NCBI GenBank assembly: GCA_037953625.1
Contig: CM075650.1
Location: 122,309,706 to 122,373,705, forward strand
Direction: 5' to 3'
DNA: 64,000 nucleotides
Source of the DNA: Crotalaria pallida
Taxonomy: Eukaryota > Streptophyta > Magnoliopsida > Fabales > Fabaceae
Shown: piece by piece, positions 10,555 to 23,020 of the stretch
How positions within the stretch are numbered: position 1 is the stretch's first letter
How the letters are laid out: every line of letters begins with the position of its first letter
The notes under the pieces: generated by a model
Seen by the model: only the letters and a program-made list of their open reading frames with translations
Database searches by the model: none
Told to the model about the DNA's origin: nothing
Program-made: the position numbers and the translations under genes

Positions 10555-13500
10555 TGTGAGACCCACAATTTTACCCAATTTATTTGTGATTTTGTAATTG
10601 AAATTAGGAAATTATTCTTGATTTTGATACCTGGATTTAATTAAAAATCATATGAAATATATATATATATATATATGAATATATATATATATATACGTGA
10701 CATATATGCATATATTATATATATACCAATGTTTTCCCTAGCTTATTTAAATGAAATATTTTAATATAAAGTATTTGATTAAAATGATCTTAGAAGATGA
10801 AATGCGTTTTGATGGATTAGAGTATCCTATCTTTAGAAATTCATATATTTTAAACCGTACGTCGAAAAATTACAAATGATATGTCAAAACGATCGTATCG
10901 AAATCTAGATTATGAAAATGTAAAACTTTGATTTTTATTTTATAGTTTTCGAAATTTTATCACTGCTACAATAGTAAGCGAATTTTTGAGTTTTAAGAAT
11001 GAATGTATGGTTTTAATGCATTAAATAACCTTTTGACTCAAGTATATTTTATTTTTAAAATAAAAATACATTTCTGAAGTTGTATAATGTACTATTATTT
11101 AAATAAAGTGTATTTTCGTATTTTTTTATTTTAAATATTTGAAAAGGTTAGGAAGTGTATTTTGAAGGAAATGACCTTAGGACTTCAAAAATTCATAACT
11201 TTCAAACCGTAAGTCCAAAAATTATAAACTTTATATGAAAACGATCGTATTAAAATGTAGTATCTTAAAATGTAAAAATAAAATTTTTATTTTAATACTT
11301 ACGAAAATTTTTGTTCAGTAGGTAGAAAATCAAATTTTGATAGTTAATATGATTGGATAATTATGTAGGCACCTCCACAATGAACCAATGAAAAATTTTC
11401 TCTCCTATTTTAATATACATGTACCGTCCAAAATAAGGTAGAAAGAGGGGAAGAATAGTTCTGAAGTTTGTGAGAATAAACCATGAATTAAAAGGCTTTA
11501 GGAATCAACAAAATCCCATTTAATGTTAGTTCATGTTCCAAGTAGTGTTTGAAAATTTTTGACTAAGACTTGATGATGGGGACCGAAAATTTTAGTCTGA
11601 AAATTGAGGGAAATGGATCACTTCAACACCTATAAATAGATAGCCTTAGTTCCCACATTTTTCACACACAAACCTTGATAGTTTCACAAGAGAAAAAAAA
11701 ATAAACTTCTAAGAGAAAATTGAGAGAGAGGGACGAGTAAGCTAGGAAGAAGGGAGGATTAGCTTGGTTGCTTGAAGTTTTCTAAAAAGCTTAAGGAGTA
11801 GAGGTAACCCAAAATCACTTATTTATTTAATCTCTTTTTAAGTTGTTTTGTTGTTATTATTGAATAAAAAACTTCTAAATTCTTCTATAGTTAAAGTTCT
11901 AAATTTTCCTTTTCATTTTAAAGTTATTTTTGAATATGTGAAGTTGTTCTTAAGTCATATGAATTAAGAATGAGAAAAGGGACACAAAAAGGGTGTTTAA
12001 AGGGATTTATCTCCCCTTTTCTTTAATTCTTAAGATGGCTAAAAGTTTTGATGAGTTTGAATAATTTAATTTCTGGGTTTATTTTAATTCTTAGAACATA
12101 AGGATTATGGAGAATTTTGTATGAGCAAATAAGTTTTTATTCATTGTCTTTTAATTGTTTTTGGTTTCTTTGTTTTAAGGAATGAAAAAGAAATAAGTAA
12201 ATAGCAATGGAAAAACTAATAATTTCTAATATATATATATATATGTGTAAACCGTGACCTATAATAATTTAAGGATTGATTTGTGTATTTTAGTATGTAT
12301 ATTGTATTGTTGTTTAATAAAATAAAAGAGAATGGAAAAGAATAAAAAGATTAAAATATATTTTTATTTTTGGTTTTCTGGACCATGTATGTATGCATAT
12401 ATATTGTATGATAATTGTTGCTATTTCATGTGTATTTGAGTTATAATTAAGTCCCTAAAAAAATGAAAACAAATAAGTATTTTTCCTTGAAGTAGAAATG
12501 AAATGAAAATGATTTAAAGGAACTAAAAATGATTTTTATAAATAAAATAAATTCTGGAAAATTTTGATGTTCTTGAAGTATATGGAATTATATGTTATGA
12601 AATTTTTATGTAATTGTTATTGCTTGATTGTATTTGATTTTCTTTTGTTTGGATTTAAGTTAAATAAGAACAATGAATTAGGATAATAAACAAAAATGAA
12701 ATTTCTGGAAATATAATAAATATAAATAGGCCGTGAGGCCTATGATCCTTATTTTAAAGTAATTTTTGTAATTTGTTTGTTGTTTGATGTGTAGTTAAAT
12801 TATAGTTGATTGTTTAAAAGAAATAGGAACAACTAGTAGTTGTTATAAACTTATAAGAACATGTATTTTTGATTAATTGTATGAGTATGTGGTTGATGTG
12901 TTTATAAATGTTAGTTGCTGGAAAAAAAGAATTATTTTCTAAAAGAGATCTATTTTATATTTTGTTAATGATTAAAACTCTTATTTTTAGTATACAAAAT
13001 GATGTAATTATAATATATAGATGCTTTAGGAATTAAAAATATTTTTCTGATATTTTTCTATGCTAGTCGAATTTTAGAGAAAAAGGAATTAAATTAATTA
13101 AATTTTTCTAATTGATTTGATGATTGCTTTAGTATGTTTATGGAATGTATTACATGTTTTTATGGAAAAGATTAATTTTGAAAGTCTAATTTTAATTCTG
13201 GAAATTTAAGTTTTATTAAAAAAAAAATTAATTAGTCAAGACCCCAAATGATTATTTTTAAGGGTATTAGTGATACTTTGTCTGTATGTGCAATTATAAT
13301 GTAGAAACAAATAGAAATGAGTGTTTTTGATTGATTAATTTGATTTTATAGAAAATATAATTTGATGACCAGAAATTATAAATAATGAAAAAGTAATATT
13401 TTATTTGAAATAATAGTGTTTTAAAGTTTGTAGCATAAGTAGGAATTGTGCATAATTGTGTATGATTGTTTGGATTGTTTTACTTGAACTTATTGAAGTA

Positions 13501-14284
13501 ATGCAACTTTTCTGTGGCTGTACAGCAGATGCAACTATTTTATTTTGTTTAATTTTGTCATTTTATTATAGTAGAAGTTGTAATAAGAATTTAGGAAGAA
13601 ACGGCATGTGTTTTCGATTTTATGTTTGAGAGAAAATGAATTTTTAAGTTTAGGTATGTATGCTGTCCAAAATTCTAAATTAGTTGCATCAATGATAGAA
13701 ATTGTTTTGGATTAAATCAATATGTGAATTTTATGCTAAGACTTTTTATATATAGAGTTAAAAAGGAAATATAAAAGTGACTTTGTAAATGTATGCCTTA
13801 ATGTTCTAGTTGTTTACTAAATTGTTGCCTTACTGATGTTTGTATGATAATTGTGGAATGTCTTGTAAAAGTGATTTTTGAGTTTGTATTATACATGCTG
13901 TCCAAATTTGATAAATTGATTTAAGTAATTATAAAAATGATTTTTATGTATGTGTGTGTGTGTTTGGGTATGGTTATCATATTGTTTGAATTTAGTAAAT
14001 AAGAAGTGGGTTGTGTTTTGATATAAAAATATAATGTTAAGAGTTTTAGGCAAGTTATAGTATTTCATTAGATAAATAAGTGTATGCTATGAATATTGTT
14101 GTCTAATTGATACGATACTTCTCTAAATAATCTATGTGTAACTGTTTTTATAAGTTATAAGTATTTTTGAGTTATAATTCTTAGTTCTTTGAAAATAGAG
14201 GTCAGAACTTTAATTTGATGAAAATTGTGAGTAAGTGCAATTTGTTTGAGTGGCTGTCCAGATTTGTTTTATATTGATTATCCA
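10555..14284 (+). mobile_element. LTR fragment C (TGTGAGACCC family), 3' truncated
   Basis: It begins TGTGAGACCC directly against the broken LTR of A. A TATA box (TATAAATA, 11631-11638) is followed by a CACACA/AGAGAGAA leader and a possible splice donor (GAGGTAACCC, about 11799), as expected for the U3-R-U5 order of a plus-strand LTR. The rest is AT-rich without coding potential and ends near 14284, where minus-oriented sequence B starts; the exact junction was placed by eye. Phrases such as GGCTGTCCAGATTTG recall the LTR of A in inverted orientation, so it is probably a distant relative. Confidence 0.5.
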
Positions 14285-15426
14285 GCTTTATAAAATATAA
14301 TTCGGGTGCACATGTGGATGCAGCTAATGATGTCTAAGTACCTGTTAAGGGAGTACAACACTTGAACATAGATACTATAACAATAGATCTCCATCCAACA
14401 TAATACTCCTCCGAAGGGTCGAATCATCAACCATCGAGTCCTCGAGCCGAGCTTGACCTTCTTCTCTTTTGAGACTCCATCTCGGTCTTGCCTTCGTAGG
14501 CCATCACTTGAAGCGCCGACTCCCAAGATAATCCACTTACTCTGTCACCTGTGGACATCATCACAGAAGTCCACAGGGAAGGGGAAAGACAGAGAGAGTA
14601 AGCATTCCGAACGACGTATCGTCGATGGTGTGGGTTTACGATAGGCAAAATATCAAGACAATACAAGAATACAACATTACATATTTACAGCACAACAATG
14701 CAATATAAATACAACACAACAAAATAACATATTTGCATCTTTACAATCATAATCATGATTATCATTAATTAATCATTCATTAACGTAAGCTTACTTTCGT
14801 TTATCAATATCGTTAATCCCTTCGCGACGTGCTTTTCTCGATTACCTCTTGCGAGTCTTTCACTTAATGGAATCTCTTAATCGGATCATCTCATGGGATC
14901 AGAGTCTCTTTGTCCATATTTCTCGAGTCCATAATATCGGAAGTTCAGCCTTTATGGGTTTTTGGGGTCTACATCTCCTCGGAATCCATCCACCTAGTCG
15001 GAAGTAATCAGGAGTACAGGATCTCTAACCACACCGGCTTTTACTGGATGGCGAAGTAAATGAATTCATATAATGTCCCGGGAAATGAGCACATCCGGCC
15101 GTGTTCGAGCATCCCTCTCACTGATCAAGACTTAGTCAAGGGGGTGTCAGTCATCTGTCTAGTGATCATGTGGTACTTCGTCCACACCACTGAGTGACCA
15201 GCTCCGACCGGTTCAGCCAAGGCCCCTATGGTTTTTCCCACCTAGACAGACTTCTCAAGGCTTCTTGACGAATCACCGTCAAGGCCATTCCCTATCTTAA
15301 TCATCCATCTGAACACCACAAGGGTAATTCAGGTGTATCTTCCTCTCCACTACTTCGGGTTAGGGTTCTAAGTTGTGAGGTTATACTCGTTTGTCCTAAC
15401 GTCGACCCATCCTAAGTCATCTCCGT

Positions 15427-15757
15427 CATACAGCTCCGACCATATGCGGAATGCTTCTGTGGGACTCGACCACTACGTTTTGATGGGCATGACCCATTCT
15501 GAATCACTTCCGGCATATAGCTCCGACCATATGCGGGATATCGATAATCACTCTGACGGGCTCCGACCCATTCAGAATCACCTTCGACATATAGCTCCGA
15601 CTATATGCGGGATACCAACAATTATTCTGATGGGCTCCGACCCATTCAGAATCACCTTCGGCATATAGCTCCGACTATATGCGGGTCATTAATCAATCTT
15701 TGGTAGATAGGCTCCGACCTGTCCCGAGTCATTCCAACATATGGCTACAACCATATG
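15427..15757. repeat. Hairpin array with CTCCGA loop and co-varying stems (in LTR B)
   Basis: Nine or more inverted repeats occur in 330 bases. Typical units are CATATAGCTCCGACTATATG (15588-15607, 15662-15681), TGGGCTCCGACCCA (15631-15644), AGGCTCCGACCT (15709-15720) and CATATGGCTACAACCATATG (15738-15757). The loop stays CTCCGA or close to it while both arms change together. Longer and shorter stems alternate, partly as a tandem repeat of about 75 bases. The corresponding part of A (about 2740-3190) does not show it. Confidence 0.75.
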
Positions 15758-18700
15758 AGGACTGTCTTTGTGAAATTCTGCAGTCGTTGCATCCAGGTCC
15801 AAAAGCATCATCATCGTCCAGACAATAGTCTATTAGCCGTATCAATAGCTCGATCCACGTACTCGGGCGCATCAGCATCTTCCGGTTTCATAGCGCGTTC
15901 GATCCATTAGAGTTCCGTTCTATTCTTTGGGGAATTTCGCATAGTTTCTAGTGTCTTTACTATTCTTATTAATTAACAATTCAAATATCATCATGCATAA
16001 TTAAACATTTAATCAGATAAACATAAGCATGTTATATCACATCATCAGCATACAAATTCGTCACACAACAATACGTGGTCTTTGTCTCCTTCGTATAAGT
16101 GGCCACACAACACAAACAATTGCCACTATACTACTGACTCGGAACCACTAAGCTCCTATCTTTTAGATGATACGGAGCGTCCTAATATATCACCTAAATA
16201 CCACGGTGTCTTAGGAAAGCTTCTCTCTCACCTCAACTCCAGCAATTACTTTGTCCGAAATCGTCGCGGGTCCTCCCAACTGTCAGCTGCTCCAACATCC
16301 TGACTTATACGTACCTTGTACTAGATAGGGGACACTAACGTTACTAGTCTATCTAAATAACCGTCATACTCATAATCAAAACGTGTTTTTCGAAAACTCC
16401 TTTCACTTCTTGTCGGAAAATCGTAAAACGTCAAGACTTTCTCGAATCAAATTCAACTTTCATTGTACTTTAAATACTTTGAAATCATTATAAGAAATCA
16501 ACGAAATCATTTTAAATAAATGGTTCGGTTGCTGGTCCGTCTTGGACAGCAGCTCGCTCGAACCCGAAAACATTACTAACGTTACTTTTTCAATCCAACT
16601 TTTCTTAAATTACATATCACTTAAAACTCAAACTTTAAACCAACCAAACACATTTTCAGGATTGAAAAACAATTTCAATAAAATCTGAACAGCAAAGATA
16701 CAAATCCATAAGCCACTCTTTAGAAAATCCGAAAACACCGTAAAATTGCACTTTTCAAACCAACTTTATCTTATATTAAGTACTCATCAAAACTCAAATT
16801 CAAATCAGTTTGAAAACATTTTTAAATAAGAAATACAACTTAGAAAAACTCTGGACAGAATCATATTCTAAGTCTCAAGTTCACTTTCCATTGTCCAAAA
16901 CCAATTTAAATCCATAGACAAACTAAATATCTTGAAAACAATTAAATAAACACTTTGATCAACAATTTCTCAATCAAATAAAGTAGTTAAACTTATAGGC
17001 ACATACAAACCGAATCATACTCATATAAATACTTTAAATAAATAAATTGGTTGTTGGTCCATTCCGGACAGCCACAACCAAGATTCGAAAACACCGAAAA
17101 ATCGTTCTTTAATCTCTTAAAAACTCCATGTTAAAATGAACATTTGAAATGATTTATTTTCAAACATAACACCATGAAATCGAATAGGGCAGCAACCAGT
17201 AAGCCCAATACTTTTTCAAATAACCAAAGTCTTTTCAAAAATCAATCAATTTCAAAAGATCAATTACAACATCGTAACTTAATAAATAACTAATTTTCCT
17301 TCACTTCTTTTATCAAATAAACAATTCCAAAATAATTAAACAAAGTAGTTCAATTAACATGCACCACCTAAAACAAACCATTTGGCACATAGCACATAGC
17401 ACATTCTCAAATCATAATTTCAAACCAATAGCCTAGACCGAAACACCATAAACAATTACCTTGCAAACTCATTCATGCATAGTCTAAACATATCATCAAG
17501 CAATCAATCATTCATTTATTTAAAGACATTATGATAATCATACATGTCCAGCCAAGTCACAAAATAAAGTACAAAATTCATATCTGTCGAAAACATTTAA
17601 ATAGAGATTTTTGTTCGATTACGGGAAAGCACAAAAGATAAAATCTAAAACTATACCAAATCAATTTGTTTAATCCTCAAAATTTACAGAACATGCACAT
17701 ATATGCCAAAGTTCATCATATAAAATTTTCAATTCATTTGAACAACCTTAAGCTAGGTTTCAAATCAGATTTCGTATGAAAAGCGAGATAGAACTGTTGC
17801 TGGTCTGTGGCCAAAATGCCATGATTAAAAATAGTGTTTCAACTCCAAATTGCATAAAAATTGGTATAAGTCTTCCTTACCCAATAAATACCATCTCATA
17901 AAAATTTCAGATTATTTGGAGTTGTTAAAGTCATATTTTTCCAATTAAATTCGTCACTAAGTCGGTAAAATCTGAACCAAATGGTTCACTGTTTTGCCTT
18001 TAGTAAAATTATTAAATCAACTCCAAATCTCTTAAAGGTTTACAGAGAGTATCTAGAGAGGTTCAAGAAGCTACCATAAAAATTTCAAGAAATTTAGAGT
18101 AGCACAAGTTTGAAAATTCTGTCCATCTTAAAACCGAAAAACTTGTTTTCTCAAAATTGTCCTCACAAAGTTAGCTCTCATAGAAATAGGAAATCAATTC
18201 CAAAAATCATTTAAAAATTCAGAGAAGCTCATTTTAACATACTTAAATTAGCGACAAAATTTCAAAATTATTGAACATATAAAAATATCATTTATCAAGG
18301 TTAAAATCACACACATCACAATTTCAGCACAAAACTTTATCAAACAAACTTGTTCATTCATTCCCTTTCATGAAAATAAAAAATACACTCAAGAAAATAA
18401 TAAAGCTTAACAAATAATCAACATATATTCAAGGATAAACTCATTCACCTATTCTTCATGCTTGGACCGAATTTATTTACATGCATGAATAAAGACTTAA
18501 ACTTTTTATCAAACAATTATCATAAGCACTTTCTCATTCAAATCAACACAAAAATCGATCTACCAATTATTTTTCCTTCAAAAACCGAATCAATATATCA
18601 TGAAAACAATTTACTTTAAATCAAATACAACATGCATCAAATCAATTTATTTCAAGTCCAAATTCAACATGCATGCACTTAAAAGCACTAGATCTAGTCT

Positions 18701-19924
18701 TGAAACAAACATGCATCAACACTCAAGAATCAAAATCAAGGCTTTAAGAGTAAAATCAAAACTAACATCAAAGCATGCTCCTTTTCACTAAATCTTCACA
18801 TTCATGCATTTAAAATAGTAGATCAAAACAAAAATCCTACATGCATGAACATAAAAATCATTTTCCTTTAAATCACACCCCAACCGTGACATGCAAAAGA
18901 AAAATAGGAAGGATTTGTGTAAATCAACAACTCTTAGTTTAGGAACATCATAGATCAACTCATAATCAATCATAAAATTGCAAATCCAAGATCAAAATCA
19001 TTTGAACCAAAAAGGGCCAAAACTGTGAGCATCATCCTTGTGGATGCATGTTCATTTTTTTCTTTTTAAATTCAAATACAAGTAAAAACAATCTTAGAAA
19101 ATCATAAGAAAACTTAAAAATCCACATGCAAAACTCAAAATCAAACTTTTTCTTAAAAACATTTTAAGAAATCAAGAAAAAAAGGAATGAGTTCATGAGA
19201 TAGCTTAAGATCATAAAAGAAAAATACTTTCTTAGCAAAAGCTTCAAAAATCAAGCTTAGAAATCAACATGTTTGTAAATAAAAACACTTGATCTACCTT
19301 GAAAACAAACATGCATTAACATTTTCAAACAAAAATCAAGACCTTAGAAAGAAAACATGAAAACCGAAAATGAATCAAAGAAAAGAGATTAAGAACTTTA
19401 AGATCATGAAATAAAAATGCTTACTTAATCAAAAGCTTCAAAATCAAGTCCAACTCTTTGGGTTTTCTATTTGGTTCCTCTTCTTGCTCCTCACGGTTCA
19501 CTCCCTCTTTCCCTTAAGTCCACGGTTTCTCCTTTTCTCCTTCACTCTCTTGGTTTGATTTTCTTTACTTAGGTTGTGTTTGAGATTGGTGTTGTGTTTA
19601 GGGTTTGGTTCTTCTCCTCTTCCATCCTCACGGATTCTCTCTCTCTCTCTCTCTCAACACTTGGTTTTCTAGCTTTAGAATGAGTGGAAATGAAGAAGTG
19701 GAAACAAGTAAAGGGTGTGTGTGAATGGTTGTATACACACATGGTTTAATTTTGGGCTTGGGCTTTGATTTCTTTCCTCTCCCCCACGGCTTCCTTTCTT
19801 TTTCTTTTCTTTTTCTCCTCTTCCATGTCATGCTTAGGTCACCATGGTGATGTCATAGACTTGGCCATTAAGCAAACAAATTTGGAGACCAAGTAAACAA
19901 GCTTGGAGACCAAGTAATGCACTT

Positions 19925-20275
19925 GTGCATTTCGGGTTTGGGGGGTTTAAGGGTAGGTTAGGCTAATTAATCTAGGTTTAAGGTGCTAACTAGAATCTAA
20001 TCATGATTAAGATAGGATTAGAAAAACTAAATTAGGTTTAGCTCACAAATCCTTAGAGTTTAGGACTTAATCAAGGGTTAAGGCACTAATCAAGGACTTA
20101 ATCCATACTAGTATAGGTTTAGGGAAAACTAATTCTAGGTTAGTTCACTAACCTTGGGGGTTTAGAGTTTAAGAGGGTGATTAAGCACTTAATCAAGGAT
20201 TAGGAACTTGATTAGGGTTTAATCAAAGATTAGGGATGCTAATTAGAGTTTCTAGAGATGAGTCTAAATTAAGGG
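19925..20275. repeat. TTAATCAAGG / TAGGTTTA short-repeat array (in LTR B)
   Basis: Variants of CTTAATCAAGGATTAGG and CTAGGTTTAG recur about every 20-30 bases, including a perfect 12-bp palindrome TAATCATGATTA at 19998-20009. On the minus strand this lies upstream of the presumed leader, that is in U3. Confidence 0.5.
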
Positions 20276-20605
20276 TATGATAAGATGATTGGACTTTGAT
20301 TTTTGAAACTTAAAGTAGAAATAATTTTCCACCTTAAAACCATAAAACCGTATGCATGGATTTAAGAAAATAAAATCTTAGTTAAAACCTTAAGTAAAAT
20401 AATCCATCGAAAACCTTGGAAAAACAAACACATGAAATTTTAACACAAGTGGATTAAATTCAAAAGTGTAGAAATCCATCATGAAATCAAACTTCTTACG
20501 TAATCAAATAAAACACTCATTAAAAATCCTTTGTAAAATAATATCTCAAAATTCTTCTTTAATGAAAACTTATTTATCTTGGTCAGTAAAATATGAAATG
20601 TCATA

Positions 20606-22614
20606 CTTTATCTTTTTTAACCAAAACCGAATAGAAAATAAATAACCACCACACCATTTCAAACAATTTAATCTTAGCATTAACCCATAAAACATGCTCA
20701 TTACTTCATGTCACTTCATGAAAAGAATCCTAACCTAGTTAGCATGCATTGGCCGAATATTCATCATGACAAAGACAAGGTTTTTGGTTCATTTTTCAAC
20801 ATGCAAATGTCAAGATTCATGGATTTAATTATGTACTTTCTTACACAAAATTTTAAAAAAAAACATCATTTCCTTTTTAAAGCATAAAACCGAATCATCA
20901 TCACCACTTCAAACCAAGTTTTCTTTTTAATTCACTTGCATGCACTTTAGAAATCCTTAAACCAAGAAGAATCATCATGCATGTGTCTTTTTCATGAAAA
21001 ACAAAACATGATCTCTTGGTTCTAAGCCTAGGCCGAATACACATCATTAAAAATCAAGATTTAACTTCAAATCTTTAACATGCAAGAACACAAGACATAG
21101 ATCAAGTTAAAAATCATTTTTCAAAGCTTGTTCCCTTGGTTCCTTTGCAAATCCGTGATGATTATCAAGGAAAAATCAATCTTTTCACTCAAATAGAACA
21201 TGCAAGACTCAAGTCTTAAGTTTTTCCACAAAATATGTAAGAATAAAAAATAATCATAGATCATCATAAACACTTTCAACTTATTTTTCAAAGGGACATA
21301 AAAATAACTTTTCAAGGTCAAACATCAACATGCATGTACTTAGATCTTGTAGATCAAGTCATAAAATCAATCATTATAGTACAAATCAAAGTCCAAAATC
21401 ATTTTGGGTAAAAAGAGGCCAAAACCGTGACATGCATTTGAAGAAAGACTAGATCTTTTTGTTCAAAAATCACATGCAAAGCTCAAGATCAAAACTTTTT
21501 CAAAGATCAAGACAAAAATCAAAGCTTTATCAAGATCAAATCAAAATCAAGACATTTCCATAACTCAAATCAACTTTTCTAAGCATAAAGTTAAAATGCA
21601 ACTACTTGGATCAAATTAAAAAGCATCAAGACCCAAGATACTAGTCATGGCCGAATCACATGGCTCATGATCTAGTGTTTTACAAGTTCATTTAGCTCTT
21701 AAAAATTCAAGATCAAAGCATTAACAATACATGCAACCATTGATCAAACCATAAAAGTAGAAATGCAAGAAGAAAAAAAAATTTACAAAGCTTATAAATC
21801 AAAACCAACTCTAACACTTCTAGGATCTTCGAATCACCCACCAAAACCAAGGTCTTCTATCCTCTAGCACTTTGATCTTCAAGGGAATCCTTAGGTTTCG
21901 GCTTGAACTCCTTCTTCTTCCTCCTCTCTAGCTCACGGCTCCCTCTCTCTCTCTCTAAGAGTTTAATGGGCTCTTAGAATGTGTTTGGAAGAAATGAGAA
22001 GAAGTGAGTTTTGGTTGAAGGAAAATGAACTAAGCTCCTTACTTTTATAGGCCAACTCATGGTTTCCCTTTTTGCCCTTATTAAATTCGGTTCTCATAGG
22101 TTTAGGAGGGGCAATTTTGGCACTTCAACAAGTTGCATGGGTGGATTTTATCAAGGGGACATCTAGGAGTAATTTTAGGGCTTTAGGTCACTTCATGCAT
22201 GATTTATCTCTACTACTTCAAATTTTCTACCAATTTAATTTCTTTATGGGTCTAATTATTCTATAGGCTCCTTGTCCTAAAATGAAAAATCCTAGGCTTA
22301 CATACATGCATACATATACACGTAGCACATATACACATATACACATAGGAAATAAATTTTTCTCATGAAATTACTCATATATAAAAATAACCATTTCTTT
22401 GAAGCATGTAAATATTAAATACACAATCATTCCAAAAAATCAATTTCTAAAACTCATAGTATCGTTTCATGAAAACCATTCCTTTAAAATCATTCACCAC
22501 TTTGAAGTCATGAAATAAGAAATTCATTCAAGGAAATACTTTTTCAAAAACACTTTCTCCAAAATAAATCTCATTAGTATTTAAAACAATACGAGGGATT
22601 TGCGGGTCGTCACA
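20606..22614 (-). repeat. Element A 5' LTR, inner segment
   Basis: This is near-identical to 6173-8198. It includes the TATA box (22042-22049, minus) and the outer terminus GGTCGTCACA, followed by the target repeat CTATT. The counterpart of 2765-6172 is missing from this LTR. Confidence 0.85.
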
Positions 22615-22619
22615 CTATT

Positions 22620-22761
22620 TTCTTAATTCGCTCTCTTGTTGTATCCCGGCTTTTCGTTTATCTTGCCTTCCTCTGGCTTACATCTTTTTTTTTTCTCGCC
22701 TTCCTCGAGTCTCAGCTTTTCTCGCCCTTCTCGTGTTTTCATCTTTTCCCACTTTCTAGTG
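22620..22761. other. Host repeat H resumes: TCTCGC-rich repeats
   Basis: Pyrimidine-rich imperfect repeats contain TCTCGCC, TTCCTCGAG and CTTCTCG. This continues the sequence left of A and continues again after solo LTR D at 25959. No gene is seen. Confidence 0.45.
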
Positions 22762-22870
22762 GCTTGTGTAAGACCCTATATTTTGAATAAATAAATAAAA
22801 ATTTAGTATTTAAAATAATAATGTTATTATATTGAATAAAATAATGAGTTTTCTGAATTTAGGTTAAAAT

Positions 22871-23020
22871 ACTCGAGTATTTTGGGGAAGACTCAAGTAT
22901 AATCACTAACTGATTAGAAAAATTTGAATTTTAGTCGAAAGACTCGAGTCTTTCAAGGAAGACTCGAGTGTTCTTTGATATTGCCAAAAAGGACTCGAGT
23001 CCTGGGAAAAAGACTCGAGT
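22871..23020. promoter_or_regulatory. Cluster of five ACTCGAGT palindromes in U3 of D
   Basis: Exact copies are at 22871, 22942, 22962, 22993 and 23013. Two extend into longer perfect palindromes: GAAAGACTCGAGTCTTTC (18 bp) and AGGACTCGAGTCCT (14 bp). Four more exact copies are at 24072, 24092, 24138 and 24161. The first cluster ends about 120 bases upstream of the TATA box, where transcription-factor sites would lie. Confidence 0.6.

Larger units (their letters stand above)
14285..20605 (-). mobile_element. LTR B: diverged relative of the LTR of A, both ends truncated
   Basis: It aligns in order with the left LTR of A at many blocks, for example GAGAGAGTAAGC and TGTGGGTTTACRATAGGCAA, the ACATCTCCTCGG block, and the GTATAAGTGGCCACACAACA block (16096 against 4666). 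It is clearly diverged. Terminal TGTAACAG and GTCACA are absent on both sides, so it joined C and A by recombination, not by a clean insertion. It contains the hairpin array at 15427-15757, a CT microsatellite leader (19633-19655) and a short-repeat array at 19925-20275. Confidence 0.6.
1682..22614 (-). mobile_element. Element A: giant-LTR non-autonomous (LARD-like) retrotransposon, TSD CTATT
   Basis: The outer ends are TGTAACAGCCC at 1682 and GGTCGTCACA at 22614, and the direct repeat CTATT flanks both (1677-1681 and 22615-22619). The left LTR is 1682-8198. The right LTR starts at 9471, is interrupted from 10555 to 20605, and resumes at 20606-22614. A purine tract borders the left LTR (8199-8211), and a tRNA-iMet primer site (9456-9467) sits 3 bp from the right LTR, so the element runs on the minus strand. 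Matching LTR parts differ by only a few percent by eye, which suggests a fairly recent insertion. The interior is about 1.3 kb and has no gag or pol, so it must have moved in trans. It is probably derived from Ty3/gypsy, but no protein proves that. Confidence 0.85.

Noticed and set aside
22072..22266. A 64-codon hydrophobic protein
   Set aside because: It is LTR sequence of A also present in the left copy near 7700, where its first codons are altered; there is no family match.
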